Source: UBA10364 sp049611965
GTDB lineage: Bacteria > Bacteroidota > Bacteroidia > Flavobacteriales > Schleiferiaceae
NCBI GenBank assembly: GCA_049611965.1
Contig: JBMZBC010000018.1
Coordinates: 1-42,270 of the forward strand
Reading direction: 5' to 3'
DNA length: 42,270 bases
A program made the position numbers and the translations under genes. The notes under the pieces were generated by a model. That model searched no databases. It saw nothing but the letters and a program-made list of their open reading frames with translations, and was not told where the DNA came from. Positions 16,665 to 25,302 of this stretch are shown piece after piece (position 1 is the stretch's first letter; every line of letters begins with the position of its first letter).

Positions 16665-16679
16665 TTTTATCTAATTAAA

Positions 16680-16859
16680 TTAAAGTTCAACAACTTCTAC
16701 TAGGTGCGATACTTTACGTACCATACCCAATACTTGTGGAGTACCCTCCACTTCTACTGTAGCGTTAATCTTACGCAAGCCTAGCGCTTCCATTGTCGCC
16801 TTCTGGCGAGCTGGACGACCGATTACACTGCGCTTCTGAGTGATTTTAAGTTTTGCCAT
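16680..16859 (-). CDS. rpmD: 50S ribosomal protein L30
   Basis: 59-residue product translated by hand: begins MAKLKITQKRSVIGRPARQK and ends VRKVSHLVEVVEL. The GRPARQKATMEALGLRKI block is the L30 signature. It lies between rpsE (11 bases) and rplO (15 bases), its usual place. Confidence 0.97.
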   Translation of the reverse strand: MAKLKITQKRSVIGRPARQKATMEALGLRKINATVEVEGTPQVLGMVRKVSHLVEVVEL

Positions 16860-16870
16860 GCTATTTAAGA

Positions 16871-17395
16871 TTATCCGTTAAATACTTTGTCCAAAGAAAT
16901 GCCGCGAGTCTTCGCAACTTCCTGCGCACTACGCATCTTCAACAGTGCATCGAAGGTAGCCTTAACTACGTTCTGAGGGTTTGATGAACCCTTGCTCTTT
17001 GCAAGTACATCGTGAACACCTACACTTTCCAAAACTGCACGCATTGCACCACCAGCAATTACCCCAGTACCGCTTGACGCAGGACGAAGGAATACACGTG
17101 ATCCAGCGAACTTACCATTCTCTTCGTGAGGGATAGTACTCTTTAGCAATGGAATGCGGTAAAGGTTCTTCTTAGCATCTTCTACTGCCTTAGCAATAGC
17201 TTCACTAACTTCTTTAGACTTACCTGTTCCGTAACCAGCAGTCCCGTTCTCATCACCTACAACTACAATTGCAGAGAAGCTGAACGTACGACCACCTTTG
17301 TTTACTTTAGTTACACGGTTTACCGCTACCAAGCGATCTACCAATTCAATACCCGTAGGCTTTACTTTACGTGAGTTATGCATTGTACTCGACAT
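16871..17395 (-). CDS. rpsE: 30S ribosomal protein S5
   Basis: 174 residues: an N-terminal double-stranded-RNA-binding-like domain (VDRLVAVNRVTKVNKGGRTF, GYGTGKSKEVSEAI) and a C-terminal ribosomal S5 domain 2 (VFLRPASSGTGVIAGGAMRA). S5 sits at the mRNA entry side with S3 and S4 and influences fidelity. It begins one base after rplR. Confidence 0.97.
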   Translation of the reverse strand: MSSTMHNSRKVKPTGIELVDRLVAVNRVTKVNKGGRTFSFSAIVVVGDENGTAGYGTGKSKEVSEAIAKAVEDAKKNLYRIPLLKSTIPHEENGKFAGSRVFLRPASSGTGVIAGGAMRAVLESVGVHDVLAKSKGSSNPQNVVKATFDALLKMRSAQEVAKTRGISLDKVFNG

Positions 17396-17396
17396 T

Positions 17397-17753
17397 TTAG
17401 AATTTCAAGCCGCCATCACGAGCGCCTTCTGCTAGTTGTTTAACACGTCCGTGGTACAAGTATCCACCACGATCGAAACAAACTTCAGTAATACCTTTTT
17501 CAATTGCCAACTTGGCCAAACCTTGACCTACTTGGAAACTCTTATCACTCTTAGTACCAGTAGCACTTTCCAACTCTTTACTTCTTGAAGAGAACGAAAG
17601 CAAAGTTTCTTGCTTTACGTCATCAATCAACTGAGCGTAGATTTCTTTGTTGCTTCTGAAAACTGAAAGACGAGGCTTTGCAGCTGTACCGGTAACTACT
17701 TTGCGAATTCTTCTACGAATGCGTAGTCTTCTTTCTGATTTAGTTAATGCCAT
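17397..17753 (-). CDS. rplR: 50S ribosomal protein L18
   Basis: 5S rRNA-binding protein of the central protuberance, 118 residues, with RRRIRKVVTGTAAKPRLSVF, SNKEIYAQLID and the C-terminal FDRGGYLYHGRVKQLAEGAR. It lies between rplF and rpsE at 9 and 1 bases. Confidence 0.97.
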   Translation of the reverse strand: MALTKSERRLRIRRRIRKVVTGTAAKPRLSVFRSNKEIYAQLIDDVKQETLLSFSSRSKELESATGTKSDKSFQVGQGLAKLAIEKGITEVCFDRGGYLYHGRVKQLAEGARDGGLKF

Positions 17754-17762
17754 GTCTTATTC

Positions 17763-18314
17763 TTATTTAGCTGCAGACTTACCTGCTTTTCTACGGATAT
17801 GCTCACCCTGGAATCTAATACCTTTTCCTTTGTAAGGCTCAGGCTTACGAAGCGAACGAATTTTCGCTGTAACTGCTCCCACCAACTGCTTGTCGTGAGA
17901 CGTTAACTTAATCGTTGGGGCCTTACCTTTCTCCATTGTCGTCTCGATCTTTACTTCACTAGGGATGTTGATCAAGAAGTTGTGTGAGTAACCCAATGAA
18001 AGGTCCAAAACCTGACCTTGGTTTGAAGCTCTGTAACCTACACCAATAAGTTCTAGGGTGTGGCTAAATCCTTCACTAACACCTACTACCATATTGTTTA
18101 CCAACGCACGATACAAACCATGCTTGGCTTTGTGTTCTTTTGCATCAGATGGACGCTCAAGAGTGATAGTGTTGTCTTCCATTTTTACGGTGATGCCGCC
18201 AGTAATCTCCTGGTGCAATTCACCCAATTTTCCTTTTACAGATACGCTATTACCATTAATGGTAACTTCTACGCCTGCAGGCACGGCAATTGGTGCTTGA
18301 CCTATTCTAGACAT
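17763..18314 (-). CDS. rplF: 50S ribosomal protein L6
   Basis: Binds 23S rRNA near the sarcin-ricin loop and the L7/L12 stalk base. 183 residues, two tandem repeats; MSRIGQAPIAVPAGVEVTIN opens the first, and the second carries the conserved KPEPYKGKGIRFQGEHIRRK at the C-terminus. Confidence 0.98.
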   Translation of the reverse strand: MSRIGQAPIAVPAGVEVTINGNSVSVKGKLGELHQEITGGITVKMEDNTITLERPSDAKEHKAKHGLYRALVNNMVVGVSEGFSHTLELIGVGYRASNQGQVLDLSLGYSHNFLINIPSEVKIETTMEKGKAPTIKLTSHDKQLVGAVTAKIRSLRKPEPYKGKGIRFQGEHIRRKAGKSAAK

Positions 18315-18328
18315 AATCTTCTAATTAA

Positions 18329-18727
18329 TTAGCTTACTGTACAAAGAAGCTCACCACCGATATTCTCTATGCGAGCTTGCTTGTCTGTCATTAATCCTTT
18401 TGACGTACTAACTACTGCGATACCCAAACCATTCTTTACACGAGGTAAATCAACAGCGCTGCGGTATTGACGCAAACCTGGCTTCGAGATACGCTTAATT
18501 TCGCGAATCGCTGGAACCTTAGTTAGTCTATCATATTTAAGAGCTACTTTCAGAACATTCTGAGGAGCAACTTCTACTACTTTCAAATCGTGGATGTAAC
18601 CTTGGTCCTTAAGGATCTCGGCAATAGCCACTTTAGTTTTGCTTGAAGGCATTTCAACAACACGCAAACCAGCACTCTGGCCGTTGCGAATACGTGTCAA
18701 GAAATCTGCAATTGGATCTGTATACAT
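18329..18727 (-). CDS. rpsH: 30S ribosomal protein S8
   Basis: Primary binder of the 16S rRNA central domain, 132 residues: MYTDPIADFLTRIRNGQ at the N-terminus, ISKPGLRQY in the middle and GLGIAVVSTSKGLMTDKQAR near the C-terminus. In E. coli S8 represses the spc operon at the rplE start; the spacing here (5 bases before rplE) leaves little room for an equivalent site outside coding sequence. Confidence 0.98.
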   Translation of the reverse strand: MYTDPIADFLTRIRNGQSAGLRVVEMPSSKTKVAIAEILKDQGYIHDLKVVEVAPQNVLKVALKYDRLTKVPAIREIKRISKPGLRQYRSAVDLPRVKNGLGIAVVSTSKGLMTDKQARIENIGGELLCTVS

Positions 18728-18747
18728 AATTCCTACTCTTCTTCTAT

Positions 18748-19017
18748 TTACCAGCTAGCTTTCTTAACTCCTGGGATCAAACCTTGGTTAGCCATTTCAC
18801 GGAAAGTAACACGAGAGATACCAAACTGACGCATGTATCCTCTTGGACGGCCAGTTAGTTTACAACGGTTTCTTCCGCGAACTGGAGAAGCGTTTTTAGG
18901 AAGCTTCTGCAATCCTTCGTAATCACCCGCTGCTTTTAGTGCTTCACGCTTTGCTGCATACTTTGCAGCCAATTTTGCGCGCTTCACCTCACGGGCTTTC
19001 ATTGATTCTTTAGCCAT
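18748..19017 (-). CDS. rpsN: 30S ribosomal protein S14, long zinc-free form
   Basis: 89 residues with the long N-terminal part and the conserved RNRCKLTGRPRGYMRQFGIS block and GLIPGVKKASW end. The paired CxxC motifs of the short zinc-binding S14 are absent, leaving a single cysteine. It sits between rplE and rpsH at 5 and 20 bases. Confidence 0.98.
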   Translation of the reverse strand: MAKESMKAREVKRAKLAAKYAAKREALKAAGDYEGLQKLPKNASPVRGRNRCKLTGRPRGYMRQFGISRVTFREMANQGLIPGVKKASW

Positions 19018-19022
19018 CTTTA

Positions 19023-19565
19023 TTACTTTTTAAATGGTAGACCAAATGCTGTTAATAATGCCTTTGCTTCCTTATCAGTTGGAGCAGAGGTTACAAATGT
19101 GATATCCATACCACTGATACGATTTACTTTATCAATATCAATCTCAGGGAAAATGATCTGTTCAGTAACACCAAAAGTGTAGTTACCGCGTCCATCAAAA
19201 CCTGAAGCTTTGATACCTTGAAAATCACGAATACGTGGAAGAGATGCACTAACCAAACGGTCTAAGAATTCGTACATCTGGTCGCCGCGCAATGTTACAC
19301 GAGCACCAATAGGCATTCCTTTACGCAACTTAAAGTTACTTACATCCTTCTTTGACTTGGTAGCTACTGCCTTCTGACCTGTAATCATGGTCATTTCAGC
19401 AATCGCTTGGTCAACGAGTTTCTTATCAGCTACTGCAGCACCAATACCTTGGCTAACTACAATTTTTTCCAGCTTAGGTACCATCATGATATTGCTGTAG
19501 TTGAATTCCTCCTGCAACTTCGCAATGATTTCCTCTCTGTACTTTGTTTTGAATCTAGGTGTCAT
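19023..19565 (-). CDS. rplE: 50S ribosomal protein L5
   Basis: 5S rRNA-binding protein in the central protuberance that forms the B1b bridge to S13. 180 residues with YSNIMMVPKLEKIVVSQGIG, ITGQKAVATKSKKDVSNFKL, MPIGARVTLRG and FPEIDIDKVNRISGMDI. Five bases separate it from both rplX and rpsN. Confidence 0.98.
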   Translation of the reverse strand: MTPRFKTKYREEIIAKLQEEFNYSNIMMVPKLEKIVVSQGIGAAVADKKLVDQAIAEMTMITGQKAVATKSKKDVSNFKLRKGMPIGARVTLRGDQMYEFLDRLVSASLPRIRDFQGIKASGFDGRGNYTFGVTEQIIFPEIDIDKVNRISGMDITFVTSAPTDKEAKALLTAFGLPFKK

Positions 19566-19570
19566 ACTCT

Positions 19571-19891
19571 TTATGATAATACCTCACCGGATTTTTTAGC
19601 GTAACGTACCACGTTACCGTTATCGTCAACTTTTCTTCCTACACGAGTAGTTTCATTTGTTGAAGGATCTACCAATGCAACATTTGAAATGTGGATTGGA
19701 GCTTCCATTTCAGCAATACCACCCTGTGGGTTCGCGGCGCTAGGCTTCTGGTGCTTCTTGATCATGTTCACACCTTCAACAACTACGCGATTCATCTTTG
19801 GAATAACACGAACGATACGACCTGTAGAGCCTTTGCTCTCACCTGCCAGCACCTTTACTGTGTCTCCTTTTTTTACTTTAAACTTTGCCAT
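19571..19891 (-). CDS. rplX: 50S ribosomal protein L24
   Basis: Early 23S assembly initiator near the exit tunnel, 106 residues, with the KOW motif in KKGDTVKVLAGESKGSTGRI and VVVEGVNMIKKHQKPS. It follows rplN by 20 bases. Confidence 0.98.
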   Translation of the reverse strand: MAKFKVKKGDTVKVLAGESKGSTGRIVRVIPKMNRVVVEGVNMIKKHQKPSAANPQGGIAEMEAPIHISNVALVDPSTNETTRVGRKVDDNGNVVRYAKKSGEVLS

Positions 19892-19911
19892 TGTAATGGT
19901 TGTCTTTTAGA

Positions 19912-20280
19912 TTAAAGAACCTCCGGTGCTAATGAAACAATCTTCATGTATTGCTTGTCGCGCAATTCACGCGCAACAGGACCGAATACACGAGTACCTT
20001 TCATTTCTCCACCTGCATTCAATAATACACATGCGTTATCGTCAAATCTGATGTAGGAACCATCTGAACGACGAACTTCTTTCTTTACACGAACAACTAC
20101 CGCAGTGCTTACTTCACCTTTCTTCGCAGAACCCGCAGGAGTTGAATCCTTAACGGTTACTACGATCTTGTCACCTACGCTAGCGTATCTTCTTTTTGTA
20201 CCTCCCAATACACGAATTACCAAAACCTCTTTGGCACCTGTATTATCTGCTACTCTTAATCTTGATTCTGTTTGTACCAT
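19912..20280 (-). CDS. rplN: 50S ribosomal protein L14
   Basis: Binds 23S rRNA at the subunit interface beside L19. 122 residues, beginning MVQTESRLRVADNTGAKEVL and ending ARELRDKQYMKIVSLAPEVL, a near-textbook L14. It begins two bases after rpsQ. Confidence 0.98.
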   Translation of the reverse strand: MVQTESRLRVADNTGAKEVLVIRVLGGTKRRYASVGDKIVVTVKDSTPAGSAKKGEVSTAVVVRVKKEVRRSDGSYIRFDDNACVLLNAGGEMKGTRVFGPVARELRDKQYMKIVSLAPEVL

Positions 20281-20282
20281 GA

Positions 20283-20543
20283 TTATTTAGCTCTTTCGAT
20301 AACTTCAACAACTCTCCAGTTCTTAGTCTTTGAGAGTGGTCTTGTTTCCATAATTCTTACTGTGTCCCCAGTGTTGCAGTCGTTTGCCTCATCATGAGCA
20401 TGGAATTTGCTCGTGAACTTTACGAACTTACCGTACTTAGGGTGCTTTACTTTACGCTCGACTTTCACTACAACTGACTTATCCATCTTGTTGCTAGCTA
20501 CTACGCCGACACGCTCTTTACGCAAGTTTCTTGTATTCTCCAT
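20283..20543 (-). CDS. rpsQ: 30S ribosomal protein S17
   Basis: OB-fold protein of the 16S 5' domain, 86 residues: RKERVGVVASNKMDKSVVVK, VKHPKYGKFVKFTSKFHAHD and METRPLSKTKNWRVVEVIE. It lies between rpmC and rplN at 5 and 2 bases. Confidence 0.98.
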   Translation of the reverse strand: MENTRNLRKERVGVVASNKMDKSVVVKVERKVKHPKYGKFVKFTSKFHAHDEANDCNTGDTVRIMETRPLSKTKNWRVVEVIERAK

Positions 20544-20548
20544 GATAC

Positions 20549-20743
20549 TTATTCTTCTGCTGAGCGAGAGCTCAATTCAGTGCTCAATCGAGCAATTGTT
20601 CTTCTAGCTACACGAATCTGCAATGGGTTCTCCAAAGGACTCAACGTGTGAGTCAACTTCATATTTGTGTAGTTTGCCTTTTCTTCAGCAAGACGCTCTG
20701 CCAATTCAGCAGTGGTCAATTCTTTAATCTCGTTGTACTTCAT
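20549..20743 (-). CDS. rpmC: 50S ribosomal protein L29
   Basis: 64-residue helical-hairpin protein at the exit-tunnel rim, near L23 and the docking site for trigger factor and SRP. Signature segments are EIKELTTAELAERLAEEKAN and NPLQIRVARRTIARL. It is 13 bases after rplP. Confidence 0.96.
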   Translation of the reverse strand: MKYNEIKELTTAELAERLAEEKANYTNMKLTHTLSPLENPLQIRVARRTIARLSTELSSRSAEE

Positions 20744-20756
20744 GACTTACTAAATA

Positions 20757-21176
20757 TTAGCCTTGTAGGTCTCTACGGATTACAAACTTGGTACGTACCG
20801 GAAGCTTTTGAGCTGCAAGACGCAATGCCTCTTGAGCTACTTCTAGTGGAATACCGTCCATCTCAAACATGATACGACCTGGTTTAACAACTGCAGCGTA
20901 GTATTCTACACCACCTTTACCTTTACCCATACGTACCTCTAGTGGTTTCTTCGTGATTGGCTTGTCAGGGAAAATGCGAATCCACATCTGACCTTCACGC
21001 TTCATGTAACGAGTAGCTGCAATACGAGCTGCCTCAATCTGACGAGCAGTGATCCACTTTGAATCCAATGACTTTAGTCCGAAAGAACCATAAGTCAATT
21101 GAGCACCACGCTGAGCGTTACCCTTCATTTTGCCTTTAAAGACTTTTCTGTGCTTTGTGCGTTTTGGCTGTAACAT
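20757..21176 (-). CDS. rplP: 50S ribosomal protein L16
   Basis: Contacts the tRNA elbow and helps order the peptidyl-transferase region. 139 residues with MLQPKRTKHRKVFKGKMKGN, ITARQIEAARIAATRYMKRE, VRMGKGKGGVEYYAAVVKPG and the RTKFVIRR end. It is 9 bases after rpsC. Confidence 0.98.
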   Translation of the reverse strand: MLQPKRTKHRKVFKGKMKGNAQRGAQLTYGSFGLKSLDSKWITARQIEAARIAATRYMKREGQMWIRIFPDKPITKKPLEVRMGKGKGGVEYYAAVVKPGRIMFEMDGIPLEVAQEALRLAAQKLPVRTKFVIRRDLQG

Positions 21177-21185
21177 CTCTTACTA

Positions 21186-21890
21186 TTATTTGCGGTTGTT
21201 GCGCTTACCACGACCACGGCCACCACCAGACTTAGTAGTACCTAACTGGTTGCTTAGATCACGCTTACCATAAACTTCACCTTTCATGATCCACACCTTG
21301 ATACCAAGACGACCGTAAGTCGTGTGTGCTTCACTTAAGTGATAATCAATATCTGCACGGAATGTACTCAATGGGGTACGTCCGTCCTTGTACATTTCAG
21401 AACGAGCCATCTCAGCACCATTTACACGACCAGAAATCAATACTTTGATTCCCTCAGCACCCATACGCATTGCAGCGCTGATTGCCATTTTAATCGCACG
21501 ACGGTGGCTTACACGACCTTCAATCTGACGAGCAATCGAATCTGCTACAAGCTTCGCATCTAGTTCTGGACGCTTAATCTCGTAGATGTTGATTTGAACT
21601 TCCTTACCAGTCAGTTTTTTCAACTCTTCTTTCAACTTGTCTACCTCTTGACCACCTTTACCAATGATTACACCTGGACGAGCAGTTGTAATAGTAACTG
21701 TTACAAGGCGCAGAGTGCGCTCAATGATGATTCTACTGATGCTCGCCTTAGTAAGACGTGCGTACAAGTAATTTCTAATCTTAGCATCCTCAGCGATTTT
21801 TTCGCCGTAGTTACGACCGCCATACCACTGACTATCCCAGCCGCGGATGATACCTAGTCTATTGCCAATAGGGTTGGTTTTTTGTCCCAT
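21186..21890 (-). CDS. rpsC: 30S ribosomal protein S3
   Basis: mRNA entry-channel protein, 234 residues: type II KH domain with the GKGGQEVDKLKEEL loop (about residues 75-92), then the S3 C-domain (SGRVNGAEMARSEMYKDGRT, HTTYGRLGIKVWIMKGEVYG) and a Gly/Arg/Lys-rich tail. It is 10 bases after rplV. Confidence 0.98.
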   Translation of the reverse strand: MGQKTNPIGNRLGIIRGWDSQWYGGRNYGEKIAEDAKIRNYLYARLTKASISRIIIERTLRLVTVTITTARPGVIIGKGGQEVDKLKEELKKLTGKEVQINIYEIKRPELDAKLVADSIARQIEGRVSHRRAIKMAISAAMRMGAEGIKVLISGRVNGAEMARSEMYKDGRTPLSTFRADIDYHLSEAHTTYGRLGIKVWIMKGEVYGKRDLSNQLGTTKSGGGRGRGKRNNRK

Positions 21891-21900
21891 CTTTCCCTGA

Positions 21901-22299
21901 TTATGATTCTTTACTACCTACGATTAATGTCACGTGGTTGCTACGCTTGCGAATGCGGTGCGCACGACCTTGTGGAGCAGCCTGGATACGCTTCAGCATA
22001 CGGCCTCCATCAACACTAATCTCTTTAACTACCAACCCAGCCTCTTCTAGATTTGCTCCTTCGTTTTTCGCTTGCCAGTTCGCGATCGCGCTGAGCAAAA
22101 GTTTTTCCAAACGAATTGAAGCTTCCTTCGGGCTGTACTTCAAGATGGCCAATGCCTTCTCAACCTCTACGCCACGAATCTGGTCTGCAACCAAACGCAT
22201 TTTACGCGGAGACGTTGGGCAATCGTTAAGCTTGGCAATCGCAATTGCTTTCTTCGCTGCCTTGAGCGCTTCAGCTGCTTGTCTTTTTCTAGCTCCCAT
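21901..22299 (-). CDS. rplV: 50S ribosomal protein L22
   Basis: Lines the nascent-peptide tunnel through its extended hairpin, here around MLKRIQAAPQGRAHRIRKRS. 132 residues, with NDCPTSPRKMRLVADQIRGV at the start of the conserved core and a short Ala/Lys-rich N-terminal extension. It begins five bases after rpsS. Confidence 0.97.
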   Translation of the reverse strand: MGARKRQAAEALKAAKKAIAIAKLNDCPTSPRKMRLVADQIRGVEVEKALAILKYSPKEASIRLEKLLLSAIANWQAKNEGANLEEAGLVVKEISVDGGRMLKRIQAAPQGRAHRIRKRSNHVTLIVGSKES

Positions 22300-22304
22300 C
22301 TCTA

Positions 22305-22571
22305 TTATTTCTTATTCTTACCGTGACCGCGGAAGTTACGCGTCGGTGAAAATTCACCCAGTTTGTGACCTACCATGTTTTCAGTCACATATACTGGTAC
22401 AAATGTTTTTCCATTGTGAACACCAATTGTCTGACCAACGAAATCCGGAGAAATCATTGAAGCGCGTGACCAAGTTTTGATCACTGTGTTCTTTCCACTT
22501 TCCACATTAGCTAGAACTTTCTTTTCTAGTTTGTAGTGGATATAAGGTCCTTTTTTAAGCGAACGTGCCAT
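22305..22571 (-). CDS. rpsS: 30S ribosomal protein S19
   Basis: Head protein that partners S13. 88 residues starting MARSLKKGPYIHYKLEKKVL with WSRASMISPDFVGQTIGVHN and VGHKLGEFSPTRNFRGHGK, all canonical. It is 11 bases after rplB. Confidence 0.98.
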   Translation of the reverse strand: MARSLKKGPYIHYKLEKKVLANVESGKNTVIKTWSRASMISPDFVGQTIGVHNGKTFVPVYVTENMVGHKLGEFSPTRNFRGHGKNKK

Positions 22572-22582
22572 ATACTTTCAGA

Positions 22583-23407
<825 letters not shown>

Positions 23408-23412
23408 TGGAT

Positions 23413-23703
23413 TTAAATATTACCGTATAGATCGATTGTTTCACCGCTTACTACCTTCACTAAGGCTTTTTTGTAAGCAGGCTTTCTACCGCGTACCAAA
23501 CCAGCTTTCGTATACTTCGTTTGGAATTTAGCAGGCACAATCGCAGTGCGTACGGTTTCAACATTAACACCGTAGAACTCCTCTACGGCTTTCTTAATTT
23601 CAACTTTATTAGCAGAACGAGCTACCTCAAAAGCGTACACATTTAAGTCTTCGCTTTGTGCGGTTGCTTTCTCTGTAATGATTGGTTTAATCAGAATACT
23701 CAT
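23413..23703 (-). CDS. rplW: 50S ribosomal protein L23
   Basis: Exit-tunnel protein and main docking point for trigger factor and SRP. 96 residues with IKPIITEKATAQSEDLNVYA and NKVEIKKAVEEFYGVNVETV. It is seven bases after rplD. Confidence 0.97.
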   Translation of the reverse strand: MSILIKPIITEKATAQSEDLNVYAFEVARSANKVEIKKAVEEFYGVNVETVRTAIVPAKFQTKYTKAGLVRGRKPAYKKALVKVVSGETIDLYGNI

Positions 23704-23710
23704 AGCTCAA

Positions 23711-24337
23711 TTAGCTTAAAATAGCTGTCACTTTCTCAACTGCACCCTCTGATATCACTACTGCTGAAGCATTCATAATATCGTAAGTGCTTAATTCTGA
23801 GCAGTTTACAACTTTAACCCCTGTCAAATTGCGGGATGACAAATATACATTTTTATCGTAATCACCTACTACGAACAGTGACTTTTTCTCGTTGAGACCC
23901 AGTGCACTAAGCACTGACAAGAATGACTTTGTTTTTGGAGCTTCGAACGTAAAGTTCTCAACTACAGTAAGAGCATCACCCTTAGCCTTCATCGAAAGCG
24001 CTGAACGGCGAGCCAATTGCTTCACCTTTTTATTCAACTTGAATCCGTAGTTACGAGGACGTGGACCGAATACAGTACCACCACCACGCTGGATAGGAGA
24101 ACGCATAGAACCCGCACGAGCGCCACCAGTACCTTTCTGCTTGTGGTGCTTTTTAGTCGTACGGTTGATCTCGCCTCTTTCCTTAGACTTATGAGTTCCC
24201 TGACGAGCATTGGCCAAGAACTGCTTTACGTCCAAGTAAATGCTGTGCTCATTCGGCTCGATGCCAAATACAGAAGCGTTTAACTTAACGCTTTTGCCGG
24301 TTTCTTTACCGTTGATATCTACTACCTTGAATTCCAT
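23711..24337 (-). CDS. rplD: 50S ribosomal protein L4
   Basis: 208 residues; its extended loop (KQKGTGGARAGSMRSPIQRG with the following GGTVFGP) reaches the tunnel constriction opposite L22. In E. coli L4 also represses the S10 operon through the rpsJ leader; here rpsJ follows fusA by 12 bases, so a comparable leader structure is not possible. The start overlaps the rplC stop by one base (TAATG), implying coupled translation. Confidence 0.97.
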   Translation of the reverse strand: MEFKVVDINGKETGKSVKLNASVFGIEPNEHSIYLDVKQFLANARQGTHKSKERGEINRTTKKHHKQKGTGGARAGSMRSPIQRGGGTVFGPRPRNYGFKLNKKVKQLARRSALSMKAKGDALTVVENFTFEAPKTKSFLSVLSALGLNEKKSLFVVGDYDKNVYLSSRNLTGVKVVNCSELSTYDIMNASAVVISEGAVEKVTAILS

Positions 24338-24954
24338 TACTTCTCAATAATTACAGTTGAATTCTTAGCTCCTGGAACGGAACCTTTAACTACGAGCAAG
24401 TTTTTCTCTGCATCTACCTTCAAAACCTGTAGGTTCTGAACCTTTGCACGCTTGCCACCCATGCGACCAGCCATACGCATACCCTTGAATACACGCGATG
24501 GATCTGAACCCGCACCAATCGAACCTGGTGCACGCAGACGGTTGTGCTGACCGTGAGTCGCCTGACCCACACCCGCAAAGCCGTGACGCTTTACTACACC
24601 CTGGAAACCTTTACCCTTAGAAGTGCCGACTACATCAACGAAGCCGCCTTCCTCGAACAAATCAACAGTGAGCACCTGACCCAACTGCAGCTCCTCTTCG
24701 AAGTCTGTGAATTCTACTAGTTTTCTCTTGGCAGAGGTACCTGCTTTTTGTACGTGCCCTTTCAATGCTTTAGAGGTATTCTTATCCTTTGCCTCTCCCC
24801 AACCTAGTTGGATTGCATTGTAACCATCGACATCTTCAGTTTTCACCTGAGTAACTACACATGGACCTACTTCTAGTACAGTACATGGCAAGTTCTTACC
24901 CTCTGGGCTGAAAATGCTGGTCATTCCGACTTTTTTACCAATTAATCCTGGCAT
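24337..24954 (-). CDS. rplC: 50S ribosomal protein L3
   Basis: One of the first 23S assembly proteins, with a loop approaching the peptidyl-transferase centre. 205 residues with GLIGKKVGMTSIFSPEGKNL, GFQGVVKRHGFAGVGQATHG and FKGMRMAGRMGGKRAKVQNL. It is 30 bases after rpsJ, the largest spacer inside the ribosomal block. Confidence 0.98.
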   Translation of the reverse strand: MPGLIGKKVGMTSIFSPEGKNLPCTVLEVGPCVVTQVKTEDVDGYNAIQLGWGEAKDKNTSKALKGHVQKAGTSAKRKLVEFTDFEEELQLGQVLTVDLFEEGGFVDVVGTSKGKGFQGVVKRHGFAGVGQATHGQHNRLRAPGSIGAGSDPSRVFKGMRMAGRMGGKRAKVQNLQVLKVDAEKNLLVVKGSVPGAKNSTVIIEK

Positions 24955-24984
24955 GTTTTCTGGAATTTAATGATTAGTCTACTG

Positions 24985-25290
24985 TTAGACCTTGATTTCT
25001 ACTTCTACACCGCTCGGCAACTCTAACTTCATCAAAGCGTCAATGGTCTTTGACGAAGAAGAGTAGATATCCAACAGACGCTTATAATTGCTCAGTTGGA
25101 ACTGCTCGCGTGATTTCTTGTTTACGTGTGGTGAGCGGAGCACCGTGTAAATGCGCTTGTTCGTTGGTAATGGAATAGGACCATTAACAACTGCGCCGGT
25201 ACTCTTCACGGTCTTAACGATCTTCTCAGCAGACTTATCTACTAAGTTGTGGTCGTAAGACTTAAGCTTGATGCGAATTTTTTGACTCAT
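24985..25290 (-). CDS. rpsJ: 30S ribosomal protein S10
   Basis: Head protein that in other bacteria also pairs with NusB in antitermination. 101 residues: MSQKIRIKLKSYDHNLVDKS, NGPIPLPTNKRIYTVLRSPH and VNKKSREQF. It follows fusA by 12 bases with no tuf gene between, so the str and S10 groups are fused. Confidence 0.98.
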   Translation of the reverse strand: MSQKIRIKLKSYDHNLVDKSAEKIVKTVKSTGAVVNGPIPLPTNKRIYTVLRSPHVNKKSREQFQLSNYKRLLDIYSSSSKTIDALMKLELPSGVEVEIKV

Positions 25291-25302
25291 TGTAGTCTAT
25301 TA